From contig CM039128.1 in NCBI GenBank assembly GCA_022036555.1, forward strand, positions 25,180,719-25,244,718: a stretch of DNA of 64,000 bases. The letters are read 5' to 3'. The notes under the pieces are model-generated. The model saw only the letters and a program-made list of their open reading frames with translations, made no database searches and was not told where the DNA came from. Shown here piece by piece: positions 34,534 through 46,620 of this stretch; the stretch's first letter is position 1, and each line of letters starts with the position of its first letter. Position numbers and translations under genes: made by a program. Source of the DNA: Microstegium vimineum (lineage: Eukaryota > Streptophyta > Magnoliopsida > Poales > Poaceae).

Positions 34534-35097
34534 TTTGTATCTAAGATACAAGTTGTCGGACTTGTAAGTGAAATGCTACAAAGTTGTATTTAATCGAGGC
34601 GGTGAGCTTTTGTTTGACTTGTATGTCCTTACGTGTCAGCTGAGTCGTGAGCCATAGCGATGAATCGTCCGGCCTTGGGTTCCCCATGGTCCACATCGTA
34701 GGGCTGAAAGCCTATGCACGCGTAGGAGTCATGGGGATTACCAAGGGGCATGCTGCTTATAACCCGCAGCATAGAGGGCGGACGCTCATGCACGCATAGG
34801 GAGATAACAATGACAAGACTTTTTCCGAGAGGCTCGATCGTGGCTTGACTAGGGCCTGTGGAGACCATTCCTGCAGACGCTGGTCGAATAGCCATGTTGC
34901 TTGTAGAGTCGTCGACCGTATCGTGGTCGTGTATACAGATTCTGGGCATATAACCTTAGGGGCCTCAACCTGAGTATTACCCCTGATGCGGGGGTTAGTA
35001 CTATAGGGTAGCTACTTCTATGCGCTTATGGTTAATCGGTAGGCCAGCTTTGGCGGCTCTCTGATTATGGCCAGACTGTTTGGCGAGAGCGCCTAAA
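34534..35097 (-). other. T3 sequence between antisense gene and minisatellite
   Basis: No coding similarity is visible. It includes the 3' flank of the antisense gene and two related segments around TATGCACGCGTAGG and CATGCACGCATAGG (about 34713 and 34786). RT to integrase would be expected near here and is absent. Confidence 0.5.
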
Positions 35098-35263
35098 AGC
35101 ATTTTGGAGAGGTTGTCGAACGCTTTAAGAGCGTTTTGGAGAGGTCACCGAATGTTGAGAGCATTTTGGAGAGGTCGTCGAATGCTTTAAGAGCATTTTG
35201 GAGAGGTCAACGAACACTGAGAGCATTTTGGAGAGGTCACCGAACGCTGAGAGCGTTTTGTTG
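35098..35263. repeat. Minisatellite, 30-32 bp units
   Basis: About five copies of a unit whose core is CATTTTGGAGAGGTC occur, with lengths alternating mostly 30 and 32 bp. The junctions read either CTGAGAG or CTTTAAGAG. On the minus strand the units continue the RT frame as repeated DLSKML-like peptides. It lies exactly where the RT sequence breaks off. Confidence 0.85.
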
Positions 35264-36180
35264 AGACTCGTGTAGTCGACGCACATTCTCCATTCATTGT
35301 TCTTTTTACGTACAAGTACTGGATTGACAAGCCAATCGGGGTGATACATTTCCCTAATGAATCCCGCGGCTAGGAGCCTAGTTATTTCTACTTTAATGGC
35401 TTCTTTGTGATGTGGTGCAAATCATTGGAGCTTTTGGCGAGTTGGCTTGGCCCCTTCGGCGACGTTTAGCAAGTGCTCGACGCGGTCCCGGGGGACTCCA
35501 GGCATGTGTGCTGGTTTCCAGGCAAAGATGTCGACATTGTTCCGTAGAAAACTGATATGCGTGCTTTATAGTTCGGGGTCGAGGTCGGCACCGATGACAG
35601 CGGTCTTCTCGGGATTGCTATCGACCAGGGGCACCATCTTTGTTTCTTTGGATTTCTTCGAGGCGCGCGTGGTTGGAGGTTCTGTAATGTCGAGGTCCTC
35701 GGCGTGGAGCTTGGCGGCGTCAGAGAGGCAGATCTGCTCGTCGTGTAGGTGTTCCTGCCTGGTCGTGTCTTGGATCGTCTACTGCTCACATTCATAGGCA
35801 ACCTGGAGGTTGGTGTAGAGGCTGATCATGCCCTACGGCATAGGCATCTTGAGCACTAGGTAGGTATAGTGCGATACCGCCATGAGCTTCGAGAGTGCTG
35901 GTCGGCCGAGGATGGCGTCGTACGAGGTGTCAAAATCGACGACGATGAAGTTGATGCACTCCTCGTGGATGTGATGGGCGGAGCTGAAATGTACTGGTCG
36001 GGTGATCTGCCCGAAGGGTTTCGAGACCTTGCCCAGGATGACACCGTAGAACAGGAAGTTCGTCGGATGGAGGTCGTTCTTCAAATGCTCGAGTCGATGG
36101 AGTGTGCCGGATAAAATCACGTTGAGGGAACTGCCTCCATCGACGAGTATTTTCCTGAAGGAGCTGGTCGTGATCACCAT
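35264..36180 (-). pseudogene. pol: T3 protease and N-terminal RT
   Basis: The protease has KILVDGGSSLNVI and the segment YDAILGRPALSKLMAVSHYT typical of Tat polyproteins. The pre-RT region follows, with NNVDIFAWKPAHMPGVPRD and FIREMYHPDWLVNPVLVRKK. RT begins NNEWRMCVDYTSLNK and then stops being recognisable at the minisatellite. Stops occur in the linker. The catalytic YxDD and everything after it are missing. Confidence 0.85.
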
Positions 36181-36971
36181 ACTGACGACCAGGGGGAAGC
36201 GACCAGGGTAGTCATGATGCGACCATTGGTCGTCCTTGGAGAAGTCGATCTGGTGCTTCGTCCAGTATGGAGACGGGTGTTGGTGTAGCCGTCGTCGTCA
36301 ATGGTAGCCCGGTGGCATCGCTTGCTGTTGTTGTTTGCATATCCACCGAATATGGGAAAGATGTGCGTGGCTGGCGTGAAAGTGGGAGCGGTTGGCTCCG
36401 TTGCTTCGTCTTTGGTAGGGGCGCCATTCGGTTGCTCCTTGGTCGGCTTGTTCTGGATGGTCTCCTTTAGAGTGATGCACTCCCACATGGTGTGTTTTGC
36501 CTTCTTGTGTAGAGGGCACGGGTCGTTGAGGATCTCCTTGTGCGCATTGCCGCGGGAGTGCTTCCGCCTAGCGTTTGCGCTAGCAAGATCGGGTGCTAAA
36601 CGATGTTGTGGGGCTTCGGGGGGAGCCTTCTTGGAGATGCGCATGGTCGACGTACGGGGGCGAAGTTGACATCGGGCAGCGCCGATGAGGTTGACGCATT
36701 CGGCGAGACTGTCATTGGCGCGATCAATGGCCTCTATCAGATCATCGGAGACGATGTGATGTGGTGTGCGCTACGCCGCCCTGACGGTGAAGTTCTCAAT
36801 TGGAGAAGAGTTCGACGCGAGGGGCCGAGCAGATTCCACGACCTCCGAGATGGTGACGGTGCCATCGATGGTCCAGATCATAGATCCAATCTGGAGGGTG
36901 AGCCGCTTGCGAGGATGGTCATGGATCCGGGAAAGGTGACTGCTTCACGAGCCATGGAGTCGTGGCACACA
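36181..36971 (-). pseudogene. gag: T3 gag relic, core deleted
   Basis: An N-terminal piece (IDRANDSLAECVNLIG-like, in a shifted frame) is followed by HRLAPDLASANARRKHSR and a Cys/His segment, DPCPLHKKAKHTMWECITLK, typical of the C-terminal part of Tat Gag. The conserved gag core between these parts is missing, so the protein could not assemble. Confidence 0.65.
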
Positions 36972-36990
36972 CCCCCTACCTGGTGTGCCA
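36972..36990 (-). other. Putative primer-binding site of T3
   Basis: On the minus strand TGGCACACCAGGTAGGGGG starts two bases from the LTR. Position and the leading TGG fit a tRNA primer site; I cannot name the tRNA with confidence. Confidence 0.5.
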
Positions 36991-36992
36991 AC

Positions 36993-37077
36993 GGTCGACG
37001 AAATATGTGTCGCAGTCTTTCTAGGGGTACCCTACGGTAGTAGACTGTAGGCGGAGGTGTGGCGACGGCGGTCAAGC
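36993..37077 (-). repeat. 5' LTR of T3, part next to gag
   Basis: It starts GGTCGACGAAATATG where intact copies have TGTCGACGAAATAC. It runs to GTCAAGC, where C5 is inserted. The remaining 390 bp are at 58013-58402. The solo LTR S4 aligns across both parts. Confidence 0.88.
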
Positions 37078-39494
37078 TGAAAGGTCTAGATATGGCTAGA
37101 GGGGGGGTGAATAGCCTATTAAAAATTCTACAACAACACTTAAGCAAACTTGTTAGTATAAAATACGACGTTAAGCAAGTTTGCTCTAGCTCTACGGTTA
37201 GGCAAGCCACCTACCAATTCTAGTTATTAGCAAGATATGCTCTATGTCACACAAAAGGGCTAGATAACTAGTACTACTAGACTAAGCTACACAAGCTAAG
37301 CTAGAGGCTCTACTTTGCAAGAATGTAAAGAATGTAATGCAAAGCTAGAGATAGAATGGTTATACCAACGTAACGAGATGAATCAATAGATAACCAATCA
37401 CAATATGAATCCTCGGTAGAGACAATTTGACACAGTGATTTTTACCGAGGTTCACTTGTTTGCCAACAAGCTACTCCTCGTTGTAGCGATACACCCACTT
37501 GGAGGTTCACGCGCTAATTGGCAATCACAAGCCAAACCCGTCACCGGGTGCCGCACAACCAACACAAGATGGGGATCCACAAGCTACGCGGAATCCACTA
37601 GAGATACCTTTCACGAATCTCCCGCGGGGTAGGTTCAAGAACCCCTCACAATCCACCGATCGGAGCCGGAGACAATCACCTTCCTCCGCTCAACGATCCT
37701 CGTCGCACCAAGCCGTCTAGGAGATGGTAGTCTCCAAGAATAACAAGAGCTCTGCGATGACGACGATCACCAAGTGCCACTAGAATGCAATCAACGAGCA
37801 ATGCACTTGGATTCACTCAAACTCTCATGAATATGTCAAATAAGTTGAGAGGATGAATGGTGGAAGCTATCTCAAGCAAGCACAAAAGTGTGAGTGATGT
37901 AGGAGTGCAAGAGATTGCCCAAAGGGCCAGCCATATAGCTATATATAGCCCTCACTCACAACTAGCCGTTTTGCCCCAAACAACACAGTTTCTGCGCGAC
38001 CTCCGGGCACGCTTTTCACAGAGGGTCCGGACCATCGGCCGCATCCGGACCCTTCACAAGAACAGAGCCAACGACTCTGTTTGCCACACCGAACGCGACC
38101 TCTGGACGCACACACTGCACTGTCCGGACCATGTCACATGTGTCTGGTCGCCTACCAGTTCAAACAACTTGATTTCCCGCTCGCTCCACAGCGCACCACG
38201 TGGCTCCGGACTCTACTGTTCATAGGGTCCGGTCACACTACTCACAGGGTCTGGAAATATTTTCCAGAGACCCCGAGCGCACCCGAGAGGTCCCTCAGCT
38301 CATCTGCACCTCCGAACGCGAGTCCGGAGTCTTCATCCAGACACTTCATCCAGAGAACAACAGAGAGCACAGGACTCTAGACGCAGCGTCCAGAGCTCTG
38401 CGTCCGGACTGCCAACAACGTCCGGACCACTGCTCACAGCCAGCCAGGCCTAGGGTATGCCTCCAGACCCATCGCCGATGGTCCGGACAACACATACCCT
38501 AGCGTCCGGACCCAGCGTCTGGACTGCTTCTGCTGCCCAAACAACCTCTCCAACTTCTCCAAGCTTCCAAGAGCCAACACTAAGTGATCTCAACACTTGT
38601 GCACGTGTGTTTACTTTTAGTTCACATTTATCTTGGATTTAGTTGGTTGTTTCCACTAGTTAAATTTGATTTTAATGCAATGCATATGAACCTAGTGGCA
38701 CATGATAACCGTAATCATACTTAAGAGCTCCCTCCTTGATATTACGGCTATCTATCCTAAATGTGATCACATCCTCTATGATGTCTTGATCACCAAACCG
38801 AAGATGGTTCTTTTGGACACCATTTTTGTCGACGAAATACACGTCGCAGTCTACCTACGGGGTACCCCACGGTAGTAGATTTGTAGGCGGACGTGTGGCG
38901 ACGGCGACCAAGCGTAACACAGAGAGAGTAGACACGGCAAGTTAGACAGATTCGGGCCGGCAAATCACCGTAATACCCTACATCCTGTGTTCTGGTGGCT
39001 GGATTGATGTGTATATTAGGTTACAAGACTCGTAGATGCGATCTAGGGGATTGTGGAGGGATTGTTTCGGAGGGGGTCCCTGCTCGCCTTATATAGCCGG
39101 GGAGCAGGGTTACAATTTCCATACCCTAACAGATTACGATTGGTCCCTTTAGGCAAGAGATCCGAGTCTATCTTCTAGGATCCTTCTTGGCGAGCAAGGC
39201 TTCTTCGGAGTCCTTGGCGAGCACGACGGACTGGTCGCGTGTCGCAAGGCCTCGTGGGTCGGGCCGTCTTCTGGTCGGCAGGCCCAAAAAGGTCCCTGGG
39301 GATATGCCGAGGTATATATCCCCCAACAATTTTCCTTTCCATCACTAAGCTAGAGCTTGTGCCATCCACTTGATCCACCTTGCTCCATCACATGGCATGT
39401 ACCAACCTATCTCATGATTCAGACTTAGAGATTAAGGTTAGTACTTAGGTGGGTTTCAACAATTACTCAAAACCAAAACACATGGGGACTCTCA
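37078..39494 (-). repeat. 3' LTR of C5 (contains S4)
   Basis: It aligns with 51488-58007 once S4 is removed here and S6 there, leaving about 1.9 kb in each. TCCGGAC-type words fill about 38010-38520, upstream (in element sense) of a TATATATA at 37940-37947. Confidence 0.93.
38827..39328 (-). repeat. S4, solo LTR of the T3 family
   Basis: 502 bp, TGTCGACGAAATACACG to CCCCAACA, with perfect TSDs ATTTT (38822-38826, 39329-39333). It matches both parts of the T3 LTR and gives the unbroken version of the C5 target site. It lies in the same orientation as T3. Confidence 0.93.
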
Positions 39495-40712
39495 ATCTCC
39501 CCCTTTTTGGTAATTGATGAAAACCCTTCCATAAAGATATGAAATATAATCATTTTCAACTTGAGTTGCTTGTCCAAGCATTTTAATTAAAGATTCAAGA
39601 TTTGGACAAGTTCCACAAATTCGGTTTTGGTAGTTATTAGCTCCCCCTACATATGTGTTTCATGAGTTTGGTTCAAGTTTTGCACATATGTATAGATAGA
39701 CATTGTGGGAGAGTAAATAGCTACCAAATGATGCTAAGGTGTAAGAGTAGACCTTTGAAGCGTGATACCATCGGAGTGCGGAATTTAGAATCACCCTTAG
39801 CACCATGATTAGCTAGACAACAAGTAGACACTAGAAACCCCATGAGATCAACATTAAAAGAGAGGGTTCTAGATATAACTTGAAAAGCCATTTAAAACTA
39901 TTATCTAGCTTATCATCCTAGGCATGCTAGTTGATCAATCATCATTCAATTTGTATCACTATCAAGCACCACACAAGCATATATTTTGAATTTGAAGTAC
40001 TTGTGCAACAATACATATGAGGATGCAAACATTCAAATGCAACAATAGTGTTCATGAGCTTGCTCCCCCTATTTGTATGTTCTTTTCAAAATTGATTTTT
40101 CATTTTCTCCCTTTATCTTTCATTTCTCCCCATATATCATATATCTTTTGATTCTCCCCTTTGGTCGATTTTATATCTTTTCACATAATTTCTCCCCCTT
40201 TGCAATCCAATTGACACAAAAAGGTGGGACCAATTATAGATATTCAAGTTTTAGCTCCCCCCTAAGTGTAAGATAGGGTGAAAGATTGATTTTCAACTTT
40301 GGTTTGAACTAAGCTACTTGCCCAAGATATTTAATTTGGTTTAAACCATAAACAAGCTTGTTCACACATGCTAAGATGGTTATCTTGCCTATGTTGAATT
40401 AAACATTTGAGTTCATAGACATAGATCAAACACTAGGATTGCAAGCACATCAACATGTCATATACCACCACTAGATCATAACAACTCAGAAGCAATAGTG
40501 GTACCATATAAGCATCAAATATTTTGTTTTCATGAATGAGTCTAAAAGCATGAGTGATGACTAGATGCTCTACACAAGTCCTAACAAGGTATGCATGAAT
40601 GCTCTCAAATCAACTTTTACCTTGCATTGTTGGAGTAGAGTCATGCCATATAAGTGGGGGTGCATCAACTCATGTTGGAGAAATCAAGTATATTCAAATC
40701 ATTCCTTAGCTT
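39495..40712 (-). other. C5 3' untranslated region with polypurine tract
   Basis: This AT-rich stretch lies between the RNase H stop and the 3' LTR. On the minus strand it ends AAAAAGGGGGAGATTG next to TGAGAG, the copia polypurine tract. Several CTCCCCC runs on plus (40060-40260) mimic purine tracts on minus. No ORF with similarity. Confidence 0.75.
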
Positions 40713-41157
40713 TCAAAATATTTTCTCATCTAGTGGCTTAGTAAAGATATCGGCCAATTGATCTTCGGTGCCAACACTTGTGATAGAAATGTCCCCTTTC
40801 AATTGATGATCTCTAATGAAATGGTGACGGACATCAATATGCTTTGTTCTAGAGTGTTGAACCGGCTTGTTGGTGAGCTTGATTGCACTTTCATTGTCAC
40901 ATACCAAAGGCACTTGCTTGAATTTGACTAAAAAGTCATTCAATGTAGCTCTCATCCAAAGTATTTGTGCACAAGAACTCTCCGCACTAATATATTCGGC
41001 TTCGACGGTAGAGAGTGCCACACTATTTTGCTTTTTTGATGGCCATGAGACTAGTGATCTTCCAAGCAATTGACAAGTGTCCGATGTGCTTTTCCTTTCT
41101 ATCTTGCAACCCGCATAGTCTGAGTCGGAGTATCCAAGTAACTCAAATTTTGATCCT
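40713..41157 (-). pseudogene. pol: C5 RNase H
   Basis: The RNase H of copia type has the acidic residues in LLGYSDSDYAGC, STVEAEYISAESS and VCDNESAIKLT, then HIDVRHHFIRD and EDQLADIFTKPLD, which is the usual C-terminus. Its upstream continuation is at 43903 beyond element H; CPKGSKFE reads through cleanly when H and one TTA are removed. Confidence 0.92.
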
Positions 41158-41160
41158 TTA

Positions 41161-43899
41161 GGCTTCGTTTGGATGGGCGTGGATTGGCGGGGATTGCGGG
41201 GGATCCCGACCTCCCATGGGAGCCAACCCACGCCGGGGTTGCACACACGTGGATGCAGAAAACTGCATTTGGGTGATGCCGGGGTCGAAACAAAACCCGT
41301 TCGATCCACTTCAATCCAAGGGGGAGGGAATTATCCTCACCAGAGGTCGGGACCGCGCTCCCTTCTCACGCTCCCAAGTCGTGACTCGTGACTCCGCCAC
41401 CGCTCCCGACACCGCCGCCGCCGGCGACGACTCCACCGCCGCTCGCGCTTGAAGGTATGTTCGCCGCCGCTCACGCAACTCCAATCCTGGCCGGGAAGCA
41501 GCCACGCTCGCGAGCTCGCTACGCAGGTGCCGATGCGACGCTCCATCCGCTCCGCTCCCGCTCGGCAAGCAAGACCGGCATCGGCGGGTGGATCATGTGC
41601 ACCTCCGCCAGCTCACGCCCCTCATCTCCTTTCCCCTTTCCCCTTTTCCTCATCTCTTTTCTTCCTAGGCTTGGAGTCAGATCGAGACAGTAGAAAGATC
41701 GTGAGGTGCTAACTTCTACAAGATCTGGATCTGAGATGCTGGCCAGATCTCCCTCCCTCTCCATTCCCTGTTGTTTGATTACAGCCCGTCGATTGTAGGT
41801 ACGCAGATCCAAATCTATTTTTCAGGCTGACACAACATTCATATTCTCATCAATGTTGCAGATGATTTGAGCTACATTGTACTAGGTTGTCTGTTCTTAG
41901 CTTAATACCTTAAGCACGTCTTATGCCGACATTAGAGTGGCTCTGATGTAGAAACACTCAATTTTTTTCTGGCAGTAAAGGGTGTAAGGTGTCACTTTGA
42001 CAGGCATTGTTCTAGGATGATTAATTGATCACGAATGATATGTAAAAAACAACAAAGGTAATATTGATGACTTGTAGAGAAACACTGGTGTTATCCCTCA
42101 TCTGAAAAACCGAATTTTAAATCTTAAGTAAAGTTTGCACAAGGAAATATATTGTTACATAATGAGATTGTTGATATATGGATGTGCTTGATCTGTTCAC
42201 AGTTAATACAAAAAAAATCAAACCAATATCTTGATCACACAGCAAACACTTAGATCACAGGTACACTTAGATCAAACCAATATTGCACTAGCTCTTTGGA
42301 ATTTTCTTACTACTAGTGTGGATCTGTGCTTTGCGTCCATGCCCTGTGCGTTGAAAATCTGAGCACAGTTAGCATCGCACACAGGTGCAGTTCAACGCCT
42401 TGTGCTGATGTATGGCCTAGTTACCGATTAACGGTTCTTATATAAGCCTGAAATTTGTGGTGAAAAGCAGTACAAATTTAGTATCTCATAGCTGTTAAGT
42501 TCATCATTGAAACTCAACTGCTATTTGTGTAACAGTGCTTAGGACCTTATAATTTTGTTTTTTCGTATTTATTCAGATTTTCCAATTTCACATAAGAATG
42601 GGTTCAAGATAGCTATTTGCCCAGTGTCTCTTGCTTCTGCTCACACAAGAGAAGTAGGCTTGAACTGCCATTTTTATGATCTTTGTTTTAAATTTTCCAT
42701 TGACCTAGTTTGCAGTTTTTAGTTTCAATGGCTCAGTGAACTGCTCAGTTCGGCGGGCCACTCACTGTTTGTTCCTGGACTTCTCAGCTTAGTTTAGCTG
42801 GGCCTCCTCGGCCTAGGAGTAAAAACATTCATATTATAATATTGGACTTGTTGCAGTAAAAATATTCATTCAGTTCAAACGAGGCCTAAGTGATTTATAA
42901 TTCATTAGTGGATTGTACTTAATTGTTTCATGCAAAAATGAAATTAGACATGTCAGGAAGATAACTATGTTATCCCGGTGAGTATCTTGAGAACAAAATG
43001 GCTTATTTTCATGAATCTTGGTCTATGAAATCAAAATGATATTTTTATTAGTTTCTGAATCCTATGATTCCATTACTAAAATATCTGCTTTGCAGTTTCA
43101 GGTTGAAGTGTTCAATTGCACTAGTTATTTTTGTTGGGTGATGACAAAGAAATTGTGGGCTCACTCTTCCTCTGCATGTGTACTTCTACAAGAACCCCGA
43201 GAATTGAGAATATTTAATTTGGATCATTCTTGTTCCAATTGATACATTCAGATTCGTGTACCTCGTGATCATTTTTTTGTATTGTTTGAAGTTCGAAATG
43301 AATTTTTGTATGCGTGCAAGCTATCTGGTTAGACGAGTACTCCATTTGTCCCATAATATCTGTCGCTTTCACTTCTCGAGAAAAATCTTTGAAAAAATAT
43401 ATATTAAAAATGGTTAATATTCATTGTATATGATTAGTATCGTTAGAAAGATCTTTAGATCTAATTTTTTTAATAAATTTATTTGGAGGTACAAATGTTG
43501 TATGTATTTTGTACAAATCGAGTCAAATTTGTGGCACGAAAATCGAAAACGACAAATAATTTGGGACGGAGGAAGTATGTATTTTAGTGCAAACTTTAAT
43601 TTTTATTTTTATTTTCTTGCATTGTTTTTTTATTCCACTAGTTAAATCGAAATTAATACCTATGTATGCATATTATATATATATATATATACAAAGCATG
43701 GACATGTCTGCGTGAGCAGCATCGAGTCAATTCGTAGCCAATCCCCAAGCGTATATAAGCGCTTTCCCAAATGAGCATCGATATCGAAGGGACTGCACCA
43801 GCCACCTCGGAGGGGATGGGGTGGTGGGAGGGGTTCAACCCAATCCACGCTTGGATGATATCTCACGTGGATTGTGCCCCCTTTGTGCCAAACAAAGCC
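41161..43899. mobile_element. H, PIF/Harbinger-like DNA element without transposase
   Basis: 2739 bp with terminal inverted repeats GGCTTCGTTTGG and GGCTTTGTTTGG and a 3 bp TSD TTA (41158-41160, 43900-43902), the Tourist/PIF-Harbinger pattern. The first 560 bp are GC-rich and look like a promoter/first-exon region with a possible splice donor (GAAGGTATG near 41453). The rest is AT-rich without long ORFs. No DDE transposase or Myb-like ORF is visible, so it is non-autonomous. It carries a Stowaway MITE. It splits the C5 RNase H. Confidence 0.82.
43340..43575. mobile_element. Stowaway-type MITE
   Basis: 236 bp with inverted ends: CTCCATTTGTCCCATAATAT and, on the other strand, CTTCCTCCGTCCCAAATTAT. 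It is flanked by TA (43338-43339, 43576-43577). This is the mariner-derived Stowaway hallmark. It is nested in H, the deepest layer seen here. Confidence 0.87.
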
Positions 43900-43902
43900 T
43901 TA

Positions 43903-45479
43903 GGACACCACAACCCAACATTAGGTGTATGCTTCAAATATCTCAATATCCTCTTTGTGGCTTTCAAATGACTCTCTCTTGGAGAAGCTTGAAACCTTGC
44001 ACACATGCATACACTAAACATGACATCCGGTCTTGATGCGGTCACATAGAGCAAGCTACTAATCATTGATCTATATAGCTTTTGATCTACCATGTTGCCA
44101 CTAGCACCATCATCCAAATTTCCATTTGTTCCCATTGGTGTACTAATAGACTTTGCTTCATCTAGATTGAATTTCTTGAGCATGTCCTTGATGTACTTGC
44201 CTTGACTAACAAAAGTCTCATTCTTCAATTATTTGACTTGAAGACCAAGGAAGTAACTAAGCTCTCCAAGCATAGACATCTCAAACTCTTTGGCCATCAT
44301 GTTGCCAAACTCTTCACAAAACTCTTGATTGGTTGACCCAAAGATAATATCATCCACATAGATTTGCAACACAAACAAGTCCTTTCCAATCTTCTTGGTG
44401 AATAATGTAGTGTCAACCTTGCCCATAATGAATCCCTTAGAGAGGATGAAATCTCTCAACCTCTCATACCATGCTCTTGGAGCTTGCTTCAAGCCATATA
44501 ATGCCTTCCTTAGCTTGTATACATGGTTGGGTTTCTTGTCATCTTCAAAACCGGGTGGTTGCTCAACAAATATCAATTCATTGATGTACCCATTGAGAAA
44601 TGCACTCTTCACATCCATTCGATAGAGCTTGATGTTGTGATCACAAGCATAAGCCAATAGAATCCTTATTGCTTCTAATCTTACCACTAGTGCATATGTT
44701 TCTCCAAAGTCAAGACCCTCTACTTGAGTGTGACCTTGTGCAACTAGTCTTGCTTTGTTTCTCACCACTATTCCATCTTGATCTTGCTTGTTGCGAAAGA
44801 ACCATCTAGTGCCAATGACATTGTGGTTCTTTGGTCTCTCAACTAGCTCCCAAACTTGATTTCTTGTGAAGTTGTTGAGTTCTTCATGCATAGCATTCAC
44901 CCAATCAATATCTTGCAAAGCCTCTTCAATCTTGGTTGGCTCAATAGATGATACAAAAGAATAGTGTTCACAAAATGAAGCCAATCTTGATCTTGTTTGT
45001 ACACCACTTGTGATATCTCCAATAATATGATCCAAAGGATGATCCCTTGCAATAGATGTAGGTTGGAGTGTTGGAAGTTGATTGCTTGTACTTGGTTGAT
45101 CATTGGGTAGAGTAGATGAACTAGCTTCTTGATCTTGAGTTGGAGAGGATGAACTAGCTTTATTTTCATTGAGTTGCACATTGGATGAAGGATTCACTTG
45201 ATCTTCAATATCTTGCTCATCATCCACTTGCTTTGGCCTAATGTCCTCAATATCCATATTCTTCATTGCATTGGCCAATGGTTCACCTCTCACATCATCA
45301 TGGTTGACATTCTCATCTTGAGATCCATTTGTTTCATCAAACTCCACATCATGTACTTCCTCAACTATGCCATGAGTAAGATTCCATAATCTATCAGCTT
45401 TGCTTGTAGTTGAGTAGCCAAGTAGGAAGCCTTCATCACATTTCTTCTCAAATTTGCTCAATCTTGCTCCTTTTTTCAA
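43903..45479 (-). pseudogene. pol: C5 reverse transcriptase
   Basis: It begins KKGARLSKFEKK, with a long acidic linker. RT motifs are WELVERPKNHNVIGTRW, KARLVAQGHTQVEGLDF, YRMDVKSAFLNGYINELIF, ALYGLKQAPRAWYERL and the catalytic YVDD in LQIYVDDIIFGSTN. A TAA at 44229, at a likely Gln codon, cuts it before FVSQGKYIKDMLKKF and the conserved YRSMISSLLYVTASRPD, which ends at element H. The frame is shifted from integrase by one base. Catalytic residues are intact but expression would fail. Confidence 0.93.
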
Positions 45480-46186
45480 GATATAGCATTTGCATCCAAA
45501 TACTCTAAGTATGCAATATTTGGTTTTCTTCCATTCAATAGCTCATAAGGTGTCTTCTCAAGCATCTTGTGACAATAGGGCTGGTTGCTATAATAGCAAG
45601 CAGTGTTGATAGCTTCGACCCAAAAAGAATCACTCACATTGTATTCACTAAGCATAGATCTTGCCATGTCAATGAGTGTCCTATTCTTCCTCTCAACAAG
45701 CCCATTTGATTGAGGTGTATACTTGGCCGAGAATTGATGTTTGATTCCATATTCATCACAAAGCTCATCAACTCTTGTATTCTTGAATTCACTACCATTG
45801 TCACTTCTCACTCTTTTGATAGTTGTTTCAAATTCATTTTGGCATCTCTTGACAAAGATCTTGAATGTATCAAATGTTTCACTCTTGTCACTAAGAAAGA
45901 ATACCCATGTATATCTAGAGAAATCATCAACTATCACAAAGCCATACTTGTTTCCACCAATACTTGTATATGTGGTTGGTCCAAACAAGTCCATATGCAA
46001 AAGCTCAAATGGATTGCAAGTACTCATCATACTCTTACTAGGGTGAGTATTTCCAACTTGTTTGCCGGCTTGAGAAGAGCTACATAGTTTATCTTTCTCA
46101 AAGACCACATCTTTTAAGCCTCTAACTAGATCATGCTTGACTAGTTTATTCAATTGCCTCATTCCAACATGACCAAACCTTCTATG
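45480..46186 (-). pseudogene. pol: C5 integrase
   Basis: The pre-integrase zinc part (HRRFGHVGMRQL, then CSSSQAGKQ) is preceded by a TGA where a Trp is usual. The core has Asp in LLHMDLFGPT, Asp in VRSDNGSEF and Glu in SNGLVERKNRT. It inserts element DNA into chromosomes. It runs out of frame near 45500, just before the RT linker. Confidence 0.92.
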
Positions 46187-46620
46187 TCATAACCAACCCA
46201 TGCTAGATTTGGATAGCAAGCAAGTTGACAATTGAGTTTCTTTGGCATTGAAATCAACTAAGTATAGATTCTCATATATAAATCCCTTGAATATCAAGTT
46301 AGAGCCATCTACACTTATGATCTCTACATCATAAACTCTAAAGATGCATTTAAATCCAAGATCACAAAGTTGAGCTACGGATAGCAAGTTGAAGTTCAAG
46401 CTCTCTACTAGCAACACATTTGATATGCTCATGTCATTGGATATAGCAATCTTACCAAGCCCTTTGACTTTGCCTTTGCCATTGTCACCAAATGTGATAG
46501 ATTCAATCCCATTGCAATCATTTTTCTTGATAGAGTTGAACATTCTTGAATCTCCGGTCATATGTTGAGTCCACCCACTATCAAGCACCCACTGCCTCCC
46601 TCCGACTTTATAATTGACCT
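46187..46620 (-). pseudogene. pol: C5 aspartic protease
   Basis: The motif WVLDSGWTQHMTGDSRMF has the catalytic Asp-Ser-Gly; a Trp occupies the usual Cys that follows. Then come GKGKVKGLGKI, ISNVLLVESLNFNLLSVAQL and CDLGFKCIF, the normal copia protease/GAG-pre-integrase order. Two stops separate it from the upstream Gag frame. Confidence 0.88.

Noticed and set aside
38010..38520. Possible CRISPR-like array of TCCGGAC repeats
   Set aside because: Repeats are too short, irregularly spaced, lie in a retrotransposon LTR in a plant genome, and have no cas genes.
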